From: CBDUXT01 sp965371245
GTDB taxonomy: Bacteria; Planctomycetota; Phycisphaerae; UBA1845
Direction of reading: 5' to 3'
DNA length: 60,479 nt
Assembly (NCBI GenBank): GCA_965371245.1
Contig: CBDUXT010000023.1
Span: forward strand, 1 to 60,479
The notes under the pieces were generated by a model that was not told the DNA's origin, did not search any database, and saw nothing but the letters and a program-made list of their open reading frames with translations. Each line of letters begins with the position of its first letter. Position 1 is the first letter of the stretch. Both the position numbers and the translations under genes were made by a program. This document shows, piece after piece, positions 10,201 through 19,706 of the stretch.

Positions 10201-10645
10201 TTAGTTCGGCGGGGCGGTCAGTGCTTCCTGGGAGTAGGAACGGTGAAAAGAATGTGGAGTCTTGGAACCGGAAGTCCGCTTCTGCCAGACACCAGCGGTT
10301 CTGATAGATATATACATCCAGACAGACGCAGGCGCGATAATCGAAGCCAATGTCCATTGCGGCCTGGCCGTTCCCAGGCTGTCCGACGTAGCGTAGATTG
10401 AGTGCCCCGTCATTTGTCATGATTGCGCTTCCGTCCATCGAGATGGACAACGACGCGCAGGCGCCTGCTCCTACATCTACAGCAATGGGGAAGTCGGGCC
10501 AGCACCCGTTCGTTCCAAGGTCGATGCATGGAAACAGGCTCACGCTTTCTGAGAACCTGACGGGGTCAACCTGGTCTTGGGCAAGACAGGGTACGTAGAG
10601 CGTCATCGACAGCAAGGTCAAGGGTTTTCGCCAAGTGCATGGCAT
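7289..10645 (-). CDS. Large secreted multidomain protein with internal dockerin-like and Cys-rich modules
   Basis: A 1118-aa exported protein. Residues 1-23 are a signal peptide (cut near CLAQD). Residues about 25-260 are an unrecognised beta-rich region. Several Ig/PKD-like beta domains follow: one near 300-390 contains many Thr-Val strands, and one near 660-750 has SLNPAELIEGQGISLSVGAS. A dockerin-like pair is near 880-940 (DTNLDCDTDLEDW and DSDGDGNIDLRDIAGLF), then a Cys cluster (ADCDDGVFCNGAEAC). The last roughly 150 residues (from YDNGPIVDGAG) form a beta-sandwich-like module rich in Trp and Gly. The start is supported by AAGGACG seven bases upstream. Extracellular; the ligand is unknown. 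Downstream lies the Cys-rich pseudogene. Confidence 0.8.
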   Translation of the reverse strand: MPCTWRKPLTLLSMTLYVPCLAQDQVDPVRFSESVSLFPCIDLGTNGCWPDFPIAVDVGAGACASLSISMDGSAIMTNDGALNLRYVGQPGNGQAAMDIGFDYRACVCLDVYIYQNRWCLAEADFRFQDSTFFSPFLLPGSTDRPAELSDRILSERLFHIDLTDALIPIPGIGGFFILDVTGQLDIAFRGNSIQAPDSGAEILIEGGSFTFPIPSSGNLVIDTLWQGTAQVTGSAVFLPDLCIEIPFVGDWCISDFVPTPEIPLSIPTPELPLTLGPDTASFIVNPASGIQVSGLSLSPGTVNPFEPVRVTGSASYDVGGQVRTGTATINVANGGMWTAPVVEGSFDRMIQAPANATTTTVTRTVTVSVSDGSVSTGVASAPLSVRGTDTAGGSYIFDRATTCLDVGSADPFPCLGEKACFSRDDGRVYVWVHLEDLFVPVKVRWDFFRPNGSSFAPVISDWTADPQASGFDWWFDWWFWAWLPIQGTSNADAEGVWRTEVSVTTNGVSFQYLATAEYTIVSDFQEHRMCHDAGGPPNFDCVGPANTFFTDDTRALTWAQTVNASDPLSVKWVYFSPEGFYDQFLHVTDDPASEGFDCYDWVKFWGWINIAGTPAALECGDWHVDVFIKDAFGSDELIYTDVFALFERPAESPNVTVSLNPAELIEGQGISLSVGASDNNHLAKVTLHIDGAIAPTWEAVNASTFATSHVTAPRSEGATLRFWAEAWDESGNHGTSEQREVKVGDSDTAGPNIGCVVVQEAIGNGDGVLQACEKVQLSFCIDDPSGVADVALQLDGSGVTVSGNAAVLGPFCGGFKQFRITATDGDMSPATATLEGSFFVAPRFGDTNLDCDTDLEDWTSLYSCVNGPGESISETRCIGVDSDGDGNIDLRDIAGLFVSWRPAGCPCSTSADCDDGVFCNGAEACFSGVCVSGVIPCPDDGCNEDLRMCGHIVYDNGPIVDGAGVGFGSTITADDFVLSFPTTIFGVQLSAFHTTGGSLGQNVEWWIWDDAGGVPGLVVQSGIGQNVTISNRRPRIPPPLDDLVYFDVAFGLGTLVELSQGRSYWFGITSPGGVSPPGLAWRAVVGSTGAYVHRGTKKTDWVEVTVDGGFELWGFESP

Positions 10646-10682
10646 AGGTGCGTCCTTCGGTTTGGAACGAGCAGTCTCTTCG

Positions 10683-11381
10683 TTAGTTCGGCTTGGAGTG
10701 CCAAAACGAAACGAAGGACAACGGTTCGGTTAGGCGCGGGTCATACTGCACTACGGATACACGGCTCGGGGTTGAAGATGTGTCGCTTACATATTGAAAG
10801 TGGACTTTCATCCAAATCCGTCCGTTGCGCGTTAGGCGATATGATGCAATGCGCGCAGGACCCCTTTCGATCACTACGTACACCATCCCTTGCTGACCTG
10901 GCGATCCGCCAGGAACTTCGGTCATGAATGTCACTAGTGTGTCGGTCCGGTCAATTGACGTGGGCGCGGTATGTTGAAACCCTCGTAGCACAACTTCGGG
11001 ATTCGGGAGGAACCCCTTGTAGAACGCTAGTTGTCGTTTCCCGAGGTTGCCATCCTTCAGGGGGCGTTCCTCGCCAACAACGCGGAGTGTGGCAGACCCT
11101 GTTCTCGCGGCCGGATTACGCTGGAGGGTGAAACTCGCGATCACATGGTCTGAACGAGTGCTCGCCCTTTGAGTAGGGATCTTCTCGGCGTCTCGCTCTC
11201 GAATGACGATTCGTTCAATACTGAACGCTTCGGACATTACATGACGCGCCTTGGCGTGCGCGACGCTAAGAAGATCTAGGTCGCTCGCAGTGGGTACGGT
11301 ACTGGATTGAGCGAACGAAGCGCTATGCGTCGCCAGCAATGTACAAAGTGCTAGGAGCTTGCTTCGAGAGTGGGGGTACAT
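10683..11381 (-). CDS. Exported protein of unknown function
   Basis: A 232-aa protein. I chose the ATG at 11381 because GGAG lies seven bases upstream and the resulting N terminus (MYPHSRSKLLALCTLLATHS, cut near SFAQS) is a proper signal peptide; an ATG 14 codons earlier would spoil it. The mature part has no motif I recognise. It is mildly basic with several beta-strand-like runs (for example MVYVVIERGPARIASYRLT). The gene ends 38 bases before the start of the 1118-aa gene on the same strand, so the two may share a transcript, which would place this product in the same exported system. Confidence 0.7.
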   Translation of the reverse strand: MYPHSRSKLLALCTLLATHSASFAQSSTVPTASDLDLLSVAHAKARHVMSEAFSIERIVIRERDAEKIPTQRASTRSDHVIASFTLQRNPAARTGSATLRVVGEERPLKDGNLGKRQLAFYKGFLPNPEVVLRGFQHTAPTSIDRTDTLVTFMTEVPGGSPGQQGMVYVVIERGPARIASYRLTRNGRIWMKVHFQYVSDTSSTPSRVSVVQYDPRLTEPLSFVSFWHSKPN

Positions 11382-11871
11382 TTTCGATCTCCGTAGTAAC
11401 TGTGATCCTGCGGCTCTTACCACGTCCGAGCGCGGGGAAGAGAATCCAGCACGATCTAGGAAGATGCAATGCGCGGCGCCGCGAGCTCGCCTACCGAGAT
11501 ACTCTGGGCGTCAAACGCGCTCCAAGCCGTCGCGCCCACCGTCACTATCGTTGTGACAGATTAACGTCATACTAACGAAAGGCCCGATCCATCACAAGCT
11601 CCAATCTCCGAGAATACATGCGTCAACGGAACCGACGGAGCGCATTGTTTTTTCTTTCTTTTCTCGGGATCGCAGGCGAGCGGTGAGCGACTATTGCTCG
11701 ATACGGCTTCGGCGGGATGAAATATCCCCAAGTTAACACATGATTCGGATCGGAAGCGCCCATCTCGACCCTAATCGCCTAAAACACCACGAGACTTGGC
11801 GTTTACCTTGCCGCCGGATCCAGTAGCATGGCAGAATAGCACCTAGACGCTGCAAAAAAAGGATACCAGCC
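11382..11871. other. Intergenic spacer between divergent genes
   Basis: About 490 bases between a minus-strand exported protein and a plus-strand sigma factor. It must hold both promoters, but none could be assigned with confidence. A pyrimidine-rich run (tttttctttcttttctc) at about 11648-11666 is the only notable feature. Confidence 0.4.
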
Positions 11872-12477
11872 ATGACGACGCCAACTCGAAGCCCCGTTAC
11901 CCAGCTTCTCGCTTCCGTGAGCGGCGGTGACGCCGGGTCTCAGGATCGACTGTGGTCGCTGATCTACGACGAACTCCGCAAACTGGCGCAGCACCAGATG
12001 GCTGCGGAGGCCCCCGGACACACCCTCCAACCCACGGCTCTCGTCCACGAGGCATACTTCCGGTTGTTCGGCGAGAACCCGGTCCAGTGGTCCAATCGGG
12101 GACATTTTTTCAAGGCAGCGGCAGAAGCGATGCGCCGCATCCGCGTAGATGACGCACGTAGAACGGGACGGCTAAAGCGGGGAGGGGGCCAGCAGCCCGG
12201 CGCGATCACGGAGGACCCTTCGGTCTTCGATCAGGATCCCGTGGAGGTGTTGGCCGTCGGCGAGGCGCTTGAGGAACTGGCACAAACGGCTCCGCGCCAG
12301 GCTGAAGTCGTGAAGCTGCGGTACTTCACTGGCCTGACCGGGGACGAGTGCGCGGCGGTGTTAGAGGTCTCGGCCCGCACCGTGGACAAGGACTGGGCAT
12401 ACGCCCGCGCCTGGCTGCACAGGAAACTGAGCGACAGTGACATCAGGGCAAACACAACGGGAACCGATGACGTCTGA
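11872..12477 (+). CDS. ECF-family RNA polymerase sigma factor
   Basis: A 201-aa protein. The N-terminal region 2 (YDELRKLAQHQMAAEA...LQPTALVHEAYFRL) and linker (NRGHFFKAAAEAMRRIRVDDARR) match the planctomycete-rich ECF group I recall as TIGR02999. Region 4 is the helix-turn-helix near the C terminus (RQAEVVKLRYFTGLTGDECAAVLEVSARTVDKDWAYARAWL). It would direct transcription of a small regulon. AAGGA precedes the ATG. In this group the sigma gene is normally followed by an overlapping Ser/Thr kinase gene. Here the ATGA-type overlap is kept but the kinase is truncated, so this factor may have lost its regulator. Confidence 0.9.
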   Translation: MTTPTRSPVTQLLASVSGGDAGSQDRLWSLIYDELRKLAQHQMAAEAPGHTLQPTALVHEAYFRLFGENPVQWSNRGHFFKAAAEAMRRIRVDDARRTGRLKRGGGQQPGAITEDPSVFDQDPVEVLAVGEALEELAQTAPRQAEVVKLRYFTGLTGDECAAVLEVSARTVDKDWAYARAWLHRKLSDSDIRANTTGTDDV

Positions 12478-12877
12478 CCGCTCGGAGCGCATGCAGGAGT
12501 TGTTCGAGGAAGCGCTGTCCCGCGAACCGGCAGACACCGCAACACTTCTTGACGAAGCCTGCGGCGATGACACCGAGCTTCGGGAAGAAGTCGAATCGCT
12601 CCTGTCACACCATCAGCAGGCGGCTGCAACCTTCATGCGAGTGCCGGACCGCGCCGCCGCCGGTGGGTTCCCCGACATGCCGCGCGTCGCCGATCCGCTC
12701 GTAGGACAGGATGTTGCGGGATACCGGATCACGAGGCGAATCAGCATCGGAGCCCCACGTAGGCCGAGCCAGACTGCTGCGCGGGGTTCTGCTTTGGAAG
12801 TGGTTCCGCGTGAAACAAAAACACCCCGCCAGGGCCAAGCCTTGGCGGGGTGTCGTATGATCAACGGTCAGGTCTAG
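12467..12877 (+). pseudogene. Truncated Ser/Thr protein kinase, N-terminal part only
   Basis: The ATG overlaps the end of the sigma gene. Residues 1-60 match the N-terminal region typical of planctomycete sigma-linked kinases (RMQELFEEALSREP..., LLDEACGDDTELREEVESLL). Residues 79-93 read VGQDVAGYRITRRISIG, exactly where the kinase domain begins. The glycine loop should then read GGMGxVY, but after residue about 94 (near 12749) the frame continues into unrelated sequence. It then passes through the groEL terminator hairpin and stops at 12877. Lys, HRD and DFG motifs are all missing, so no kinase activity is possible. I infer a deletion whose right edge lies next to the groEL 3' end. The intact equivalent pair is at 52265-55907. 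Confidence 0.75.
12812..12853 (-). terminator. Rho-independent terminator of the groES-groEL operon
   Basis: acaccccgcca (12821-12831) pairs with tggcggggtgt (12843-12853), and three further inner pairs make a 14-bp stem around ccaag. Read on the minus strand the hairpin is followed by TTTTTGTTT. It lies about 100 bases after the groEL stop. Confidence 0.9.
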
Positions 12878-12956
12878 CCTGGCCGGTTGTTGTTTGTGCG
12901 TTCGGTGGTCTTCCTTTGACCTTCATAGCACTCCGTTCAAAACGGCCGGCGGGCCG

Positions 12957-14648
<1,692 letters not shown>

Positions 14649-14700
14649 GAAACTGTTCCTCCTGAGCTCGTGATGAGCCTCGTTTGGGCTCTTGTCGTCA

Positions 14701-14967
14701 TCAATCCAACACGACATTCCATTCGGTCGTCGTGTAAGCGAACAACACTCCAACTCGTGCTGTCGAGTCAGAACCGTACTCTTTCTCGAGCGTGTCCCAG
14801 ATCTCTCGCTGGCGACGCGCGTCATCCCACACGGTGAACGTGTCGGATACAATGCTTCCTGAGATCTTCGTTCCGTGAGTCTCCAGTCGGAACAACGGAT
14901 CCTTCAGCTTCAGCCCCCGTGTGAGAACGTCTTTCAGTTCTTTTTGCGTGAGTTTTGTTTTTCCCAT
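14701..14967 (-). CDS. Small BolA-like protein
   Basis: An 88-aa protein whose core (SGSIVSDTF..., RRQREIWDTLEKEYG, VGVLFAYTTTEW) follows the BolA-family order: VSDxF, then an RQR..W..L helix, then a strand ending in T-x-EW. The KxLxxxLKLKDP-type N-terminal helix also fits. No BolA-type invariant His is seen, so iron-sulfur partner binding is doubtful. It overlaps the upstream HEPN-like gene by 34 bases and ends 52 bases before groEL, so it should be expressed with the chaperonin. A partner or antitoxin for the HEPN protein is possible (inference). The alternative is an unrelated small KH-like fold. Confidence 0.6.
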   Translation of the reverse strand: MGKTKLTQKELKDVLTRGLKLKDPLFRLETHGTKISGSIVSDTFTVWDDARRQREIWDTLEKEYGSDSTARVGVLFAYTTTEWNVVLD

Positions 14968-15398
14968 ACCAGGTTACTTCGCTTTACGAACCGGTGGCAC
15001 CGACCAAAGTGATCATTCGCCACTTTGCGGAACGTGCCTGGACGGTTGTCTCGAAGCACATCAATTTTGCGAAGCCATTTCCGCACCTGAGCATCATCGG
15101 CAAATCGCAGATTGTTGGACCAGATTCTCGCAATCGACTGCGCGTCGCTGACGAAGTTGTGATCGCGATCAGCCTTTCGAAGGAGCCCGAGATGATCGAC
15201 CCGTACGGAAAGTTTCCGAAGATCGTGCCCTTCATTGAGCTGCTTATCGCTTAGGCAGATCAAACCCCGCAACATGCCTTCGACGCTACGTCCCGCCAGG
15301 TAGATCGATCCGCTGTAATCCCTATTTCGCAAGAGAATCCGCGCGCCTTCGATACGCGCTTCCGCGCCTCGCCGATAGGTCTCGGAGCCAAACTTCAC
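14934..15398 (-). CDS. HEPN-like protein inserted between groES and groEL
   Basis: A 154-aa, largely helical protein. Residues 8-50 (YRRGAEARIEGARILL..YSGSIYLAGRSVEGMLRGLI) match the first two helices of HEPN domains, and HDLRKL at 59-64 and IWSNNLRF at 92-99 match the later part. The canonical RNxxxH RNase motif is absent. Looser R-x5-H spacings exist at R74-H80 and R124-H130, so nuclease activity is uncertain. It starts 13 bases after the groES stop and overlaps the BolA-like gene, so all four genes form one transcript. HEPN proteins commonly act as RNases or as substrate-binding toxin components (family knowledge). Here a heat-shock-linked role is inferred from position alone. Confidence 0.65.
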   Translation of the reverse strand: MKFGSETYRRGAEARIEGARILLRNRDYSGSIYLAGRSVEGMLRGLICLSDKQLNEGHDLRKLSVRVDHLGLLRKADRDHNFVSDAQSIARIWSNNLRFADDAQVRKWLRKIDVLRDNRPGTFRKVANDHFGRCHRFVKRSNLVWEKQNSRKKN

Positions 15399-15411
15399 GC
15401 ACAGTCACCCG

Positions 15412-15708
15412 TTAGCCGAGGACGCCGAGAATGTCGGATTCGTCCATAATCATGTACTCGTCGCCGTCGATCTTGATCTCGGTGCCGGCATAGCTGGTGA
15501 AGAGGACCTCATCGTTTTTCTTCACCTGCATCTCGCTGCGGCTGCCGTCATCGAGCAGGCGACCGTTGCCGATCGCAAGAATGATGCCGCGCTTGGGCTT
15601 TTCCTTCGCCGAGTCGGGAAGAACGATTCCGCCCGAGGTCTTCGATTCCGCTTCAACTCGTTTGACGATCACCTTGTCACCGAGGGGCCTGATGTTCAGC
15701 TTGGCCAT
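15412..15708 (-). CDS. groS: Co-chaperonin GroES
   Basis: A 98-aa protein, the usual GroES length, capping the GroEL cavity. It opens MAKLNIRPLGDKVIVKR, has the mobile loop region ESKTSGGIVLPDSAKEKP at about residues 19-36, and ends with DGDEYMIMDESDILGVLG. The start at 15708 is preceded by AAAGGAG with a spacing of about 12 bases; longer upstream frames are not GroES-like. It is the first gene of the groS-HEPN-BolA-like-groL unit. The 13-base gap to the HEPN-like gene leaves no room for a separate promoter. Confidence 0.96.
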   Translation of the reverse strand: MAKLNIRPLGDKVIVKRVEAESKTSGGIVLPDSAKEKPKRGIILAIGNGRLLDDGSRSEMQVKKNDEVLFTSYAGTEIKIDGDEYMIMDESDILGVLG

Positions 15709-16250
15709 GATGTGTGACACTCCTTTCAGTTGCCGGGTACCGGCATGCGACTCTTTGGTCCTGCGACCGTTTGGTTTATCCACGAAACACGGTCCGGCTG
15801 ACAGACCTGGTCGGCCCTTCGATCCGGCTCGTGATGACACACTGTTTCGATTCGCGGCCTGAGTCCACTGGCGCGCACAATCCCACGTCCGCCGAGTTTA
15901 CACACGGGATGCCAGAACTCAGCGAAGGGCGCAACGCGGGTGAGGTTGCCCTAAACCGTGTAACTGCAAGGGGTTACGGTCGGTGGCGGACCCGTGCAAC
16001 CGCGGGGCGCGGCCCCGATCGACGGCCCATGCTGTCAATTGAGGCCCCAAGGGCCGTGGCTTCTGCCAGTTTGGCAGGCCCTGGGGAAGCCCGAAACCAA
16101 CCGGAACGCGTGCCGCCTGGTCCTACGACATGCTCGAATTGGTACGTCCGGCGCTCCAGGCTGAGGCGTCGGACGAACGACAGGGCGGCGCTGCGCCTGG
16201 CCAGGGCACCCAGCGGTTGACGATGGCACCCGTCCCGAAGCGTGTGTCGG
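15709..16250. other. groES upstream region and spacer
   Basis: It must contain the groES promoter on the minus strand. I looked for CIRCE (TTAGCACTC-N9-GAGTGCTAA) and found none, and no clear sigma-32 or sigma-70 boxes. A small hairpin ctgccagtttggcag at about 16067-16081 lies beyond the 3' end of the antiporter gene and might terminate it. No gene is supported. Confidence 0.4.
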
Positions 16251-18053
16251 CTAGGCGGCGCCGGCCGGCAAGTGCAGCGCACGCAGCAAGTCGCGTTGTT
16301 CGACGAGCCCCACCACGCGCCGCCCGTCGGATCGCTCCACCACCGGGAGAACGCCCACGTTTAGCCGCGTGAACACGTCCAGCAGCTTTCGCAGTGGCAG
16401 GTCCATCGCGACGGTCGGCGAATCGGTGTCGGCCAGGTCCACGGCCGTCAGCAGCTCGGTTAACGCGGGGTCGTAGATCACGTCGCGGACGTCGCTGAAG
16501 TGAATCACGCCCACGAAGTCGTTCGTGTCGGTCACCACGGTGAAGTGCGCGTGTGTCGATCGCTCGATGTGGTGCAGAACCTCGTTGAACGTGGCGGACG
16601 CTCGGACGAATTGTATGTTGGTACGCATGATATGTTTGACCAGGAGCGTTTCGGTATCGGCCGATCCCTTGCGCCGAGGCCACCCCACCAGGCGCCCCAG
16701 CGATTGGAACGTCAACCGTGCAATCGATCCTCCGCTCTCCGTGCCGCCGCGACTCAAGAGCGTGACCGCCTTGACCTCGCCGGCCTGCACGACACACCGT
16801 TTGACAAGGAGTGGCCCTACCAACTCGAAGACCACGACGCTGCCCAGGACGATCGTCGAGAACTGCGCGGCCAAAGGGCTGTCCCAGTAGCGATCCACGA
16901 ACGAGGCCAGGCCGATCACCACGGCGGCCTGGCAGATCAGCGCGGGTCCGAGCCGTTCGCCGTCGCGGCGGGAGGCGCCGGCCCACCGCGCCCCGATTCG
17001 GCACCCCAGATATTTTCCGCCGAACCGCGCGACGACGTAGCCGCTGCCGAGCCAGCCCATCGTGATCAGATCCTCGACGTGAAGGTTGAAGCCGGCCATC
17101 ACGAAGAACCCGGCGAAGATGGGTAGCCCGATCGTGTGGAGTGTGGTCTCGAGCTTCCGAGCATCGATCGCAATGTTGGCGAACACCCCGCCCAGCACCA
17201 ACGAGGTCAGAAGGAAGTTATAGGACAACCCCTGATGCGTCCACAACCACTGTTCCCCGGCGCCAAGGAGAATGAACAGCGCGAAAAAGAACAGAAGGGT
17301 TTCGGTCAGCGGCAGGCGCGCATGAACCATGCTGAGTATGGCCGCGAACACGGCGCCGAGGACGACACTGCCGAGGATCGAAACCAGCAGGGACAGCACC
17401 GGCTGACCGACCAGCAGACCCGTCGTTTGCAGGGCGCCGGTTCCGGCGAGGATCAAGAACAGCACTTGAAACAGGACGATGCAGACCGCATTGTTTACGG
17501 CCGTCAAGGTCAAGAGGGTGTCCGTCACCGGCCCCTTGGCGTCGTACTCGCGGAGGACAAAGAGTGTGGCCGCCGGCGCCGTGGCGATGGCCGCCGCCCC
17601 CAACAGCGCCGCCAGGATCACGCGCCCCCCCAGGGGCTCGTCGGACAGGCTCACCACGGCTCCGAACAGGGAGACGACAAGAACGCCGACGGCAACGAAA
17701 CCGATTTCCACCGCGCTGATCTTTAGGGCCTTTCGCCCGACCGATCGCAGCTTCGAGCGCTCAAAGACGCTGCCGATCGAGAAGAGAATCAGGCCTAGCG
17801 CGAGGTCCTTGATGACCGACAGAGGGGCAGCGGCGGCCTCCAGGGAGGTGCCGACGGACTCGTCCTGTCGAGCCCCGAGAAGCTCCGACAGCCCCCATTG
17901 CAAGCTGACGCCACCCAGCAGGAACCCGACGACCCGAGGGATGTGAACCAAACGTGCCGCGTAGCCGCCGCCGATCGCGGCCGTGAGCATCAACCCAAAA
18001 AGCAAGCCCGGTCCGGGGATGACGGCCAGAAACGCTGAACCGGAAAGTCCCAC
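16251..18053 (-). CDS. CPA2-type cation:proton antiporter with tandem CBS domains
   Basis: A 600-aa protein. Residues about 10-430 contain roughly 11-12 hydrophobic segments with the Kef/NhaP-like Na_H_exchanger pattern (for example VGFLLGGVSLQWG and ALGLILFSIGSVFERSKL). Residues about 470-600 form two CBS motifs (VKHIMRTNIQFV..., DFVGVIHFSDVRDV and MDLPLRKLLDVFTRLNVGVLPVVE...VGLVEQRDLLRAL), which usually bind adenine nucleotides and gate transport. It would exchange monovalent cations for protons across the inner membrane. The N-terminal helix is preceded by a Gly/Pro-rich stretch, with no signal peptide. It lies downstream of the corC-like gene but is separated from it by about 217 bases containing a palindromic repeat, so it probably has its own promoter. 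Confidence 0.87.
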   Translation of the reverse strand: MGLSGSAFLAVIPGPGLLFGLMLTAAIGGGYAARLVHIPRVVGFLLGGVSLQWGLSELLGARQDESVGTSLEAAAAPLSVIKDLALGLILFSIGSVFERSKLRSVGRKALKISAVEIGFVAVGVLVVSLFGAVVSLSDEPLGGRVILAALLGAAAIATAPAATLFVLREYDAKGPVTDTLLTLTAVNNAVCIVLFQVLFLILAGTGALQTTGLLVGQPVLSLLVSILGSVVLGAVFAAILSMVHARLPLTETLLFFFALFILLGAGEQWLWTHQGLSYNFLLTSLVLGGVFANIAIDARKLETTLHTIGLPIFAGFFVMAGFNLHVEDLITMGWLGSGYVVARFGGKYLGCRIGARWAGASRRDGERLGPALICQAAVVIGLASFVDRYWDSPLAAQFSTIVLGSVVVFELVGPLLVKRCVVQAGEVKAVTLLSRGGTESGGSIARLTFQSLGRLVGWPRRKGSADTETLLVKHIMRTNIQFVRASATFNEVLHHIERSTHAHFTVVTDTNDFVGVIHFSDVRDVIYDPALTELLTAVDLADTDSPTVAMDLPLRKLLDVFTRLNVGVLPVVERSDGRRVVGLVEQRDLLRALHLPAGAA

Positions 18054-18196
18054 ACAGGCTCCCTCGGACCAAGCCTCGGCAGCGTTCGCGCGCCGGTGAG
18101 GTCAAAGACGCCACCATTGAACGCACGACGACGGGAATGTGCAAGTGCCAAAAAAGGACCGTATGCGACGCGGACGCTTGGAGACTATGCCAGAAT

Positions 18197-18252
18197 TGTG
18201 TGGCACCGGCGTCTTGCCGGTGTCTTCACGGGCTGGAAGCCCGTGCCACACT
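18197..18252. repeat. Double-hairpin interspersed repeat
   Basis: tgtggcac (18199-18206) and gtgccaca (18243-18250) form outer inverted ends. Inside are two hairpins, caccggcgtcttgccggtg and cacgggctggaagcccgtg. A single-hairpin relative, caccggctggaagccgg, lies at 30642-30658. It sits between the corC-like gene and the antiporter. Confidence 0.7.
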
Positions 18253-18270
18253 TGTTGTTGGGATAGGCTC

Positions 18271-19554
18271 TTACTCGGAGGCGTGACTGCGTTCTTCCAC
18301 CGACGTAATGTCGAGCCGCAGGCGGGTGACCCGTCTAAGCTCCGCGCCGATGACAAGCATGACGACCCGCCCGTGGCTGCATCGCTCGCCGACCTCGGGA
18401 ACCTTACCGAGCTTGCTGAATACGAAGCCCCCGATCGTCTCGAAGTCCTGGTCCTCGGGCAACTCGAGCCGGAGCTGGTCGTTGAGGTCGTCGATCCGCA
18501 TCCGCGCGTCCACCTCCACCGTGCGATCGTCGATCCGCTCGAGTTCCGCCGGTGCCGTGGGATCGTACTCGTCGATGATTTCGCCCACGAGCTCCTCGAG
18601 AATGTCCTCTATCGTGACGAGTCCGGCCGTCCCGCCATACTCATCCAGCACGACGGCGATGTGAACCTTCTGGTCCTGGAACTCGCGAAGCAACTCGCGG
18701 ACCAGCTTGGATTCCGGGATGAACAGGACTTTCCGCATGATTCCCGGTAACGAGAACGGCGTTCCGTTCTCGCGTTGGAGCAAGTCCTTGGCGTAGAGAA
18801 CGCCCAGGATCGTGTCGATCGTTCCCTCATACACGGGGATCCGCGAGTGCCCTTTCAAGCGGACGAGCGCCAGCACGGTTTCGAGGTCGGCCTCTTTCGC
18901 AAGGGCCACCATTTCCGTTCGAGGCGTCATGATCTCGTTGACATGCGTCTCGCTCAACTCGATCACCGACTCGATCATCTCCTTCTCTTCCTTATCGACG
19001 GCGCCGTGGCGCTCCCCTTCGCTGACGGCGTCCAGGATCTCGCGCTCAAGCTCGTCGGCGTAGGATTCGGCGTTTCGAACCGGAACACCGGCGAGGCGGC
19101 GCACCAACGGGTCGAAGACCTGCAAAAAGACAATCATCGGAAAGCACAGCATCCGCGCCGCCGACAACAGGGGAAGCGTCCGCACGATCAAAGAGGCGCC
19201 GCCATAAGTCGCCCAGGCGTTGGGGATGGCCACCCCAAACACGAGCACAAGAACAAGGACCGCCAGGCAGGCAACGACCCGGCCCCACAGGCTCGCCGAG
19301 CCCGATGCGGGTTCAGACAACGAGAGGGCAATGAGGAAGAGCGTGAGCGTCAAGCTCGTGCGAACGACCGCGGTCGCCAAGAGAGATCGCCCGCGCGTGG
19401 CCGCGAAGCGGCTGAAGGCATCACCGCGTCCGGACTGCTCGAATTGAACCGCGAGCCCCGCGCGCGAGGTCATTCGCATCGCCAGGTCCAATGCCGAGAA
19501 AACCGTCAGCAGGCCCAGCGAGGCGAGCCCAACCCAAGGTGTCGAGTCGACCAC
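18271..19554 (-). CDS. CNNM/HlyC-CorC family membrane protein
   Basis: A 427-aa protein. Membrane segments lie in residues 5-150 (DUF21-like). A CBS pair occupies about 205-335 with the family signature VNEIMTPRTEMVAL, SRIPVYEGTIDTILGVLYAKDLL and VVLDEYGGTAGLVTIEDILEELVGEI. A C-terminal CorC_HlyC domain follows (DARMRIDDLND..., FETIGGFVFSKLG). The family is linked to Mg/Co or other divalent cation export. The first membrane part is short and divergent compared with typical DUF21. It belongs to the conserved phoH-HD-ybeY-corC neighbourhood seen across bacteria, here with a nitrilase-like gene inserted after ybeY. It starts about 150 bases after the nitrilase-like gene. Confidence 0.88.
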   Translation of the reverse strand: MVDSTPWVGLASLGLLTVFSALDLAMRMTSRAGLAVQFEQSGRGDAFSRFAATRGRSLLATAVVRTSLTLTLFLIALSLSEPASGSASLWGRVVACLAVLVLVLVFGVAIPNAWATYGGASLIVRTLPLLSAARMLCFPMIVFLQVFDPLVRRLAGVPVRNAESYADELEREILDAVSEGERHGAVDKEEKEMIESVIELSETHVNEIMTPRTEMVALAKEADLETVLALVRLKGHSRIPVYEGTIDTILGVLYAKDLLQRENGTPFSLPGIMRKVLFIPESKLVRELLREFQDQKVHIAVVLDEYGGTAGLVTIEDILEELVGEIIDEYDPTAPAELERIDDRTVEVDARMRIDDLNDQLRLELPEDQDFETIGGFVFSKLGKVPEVGERCSHGRVVMLVIGAELRRVTRLRLDITSVEERSHASE

Positions 19555-19706
19555 CGCGAAAACTCTCCACAGACCGTATCAATACCCTGCCACAAACGGG
19601 GCTCGCCTGCACACCCGTTGCGCACCCCGAGGCCGATCGCCTCGTTGTCTATTCAACAGCGCCGGCACTCGGCGTGGCACTCGTGCCACATGGTTCCAGC
19701 GGAGCG

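Noticed and set aside
15709..15900. CIRCE operator upstream of groES
   Set aside because: No TTAGCACTC-N9-GAGTGCTAA or close variant was found; gactcttt near 15750 is too short and lacks the second arm.
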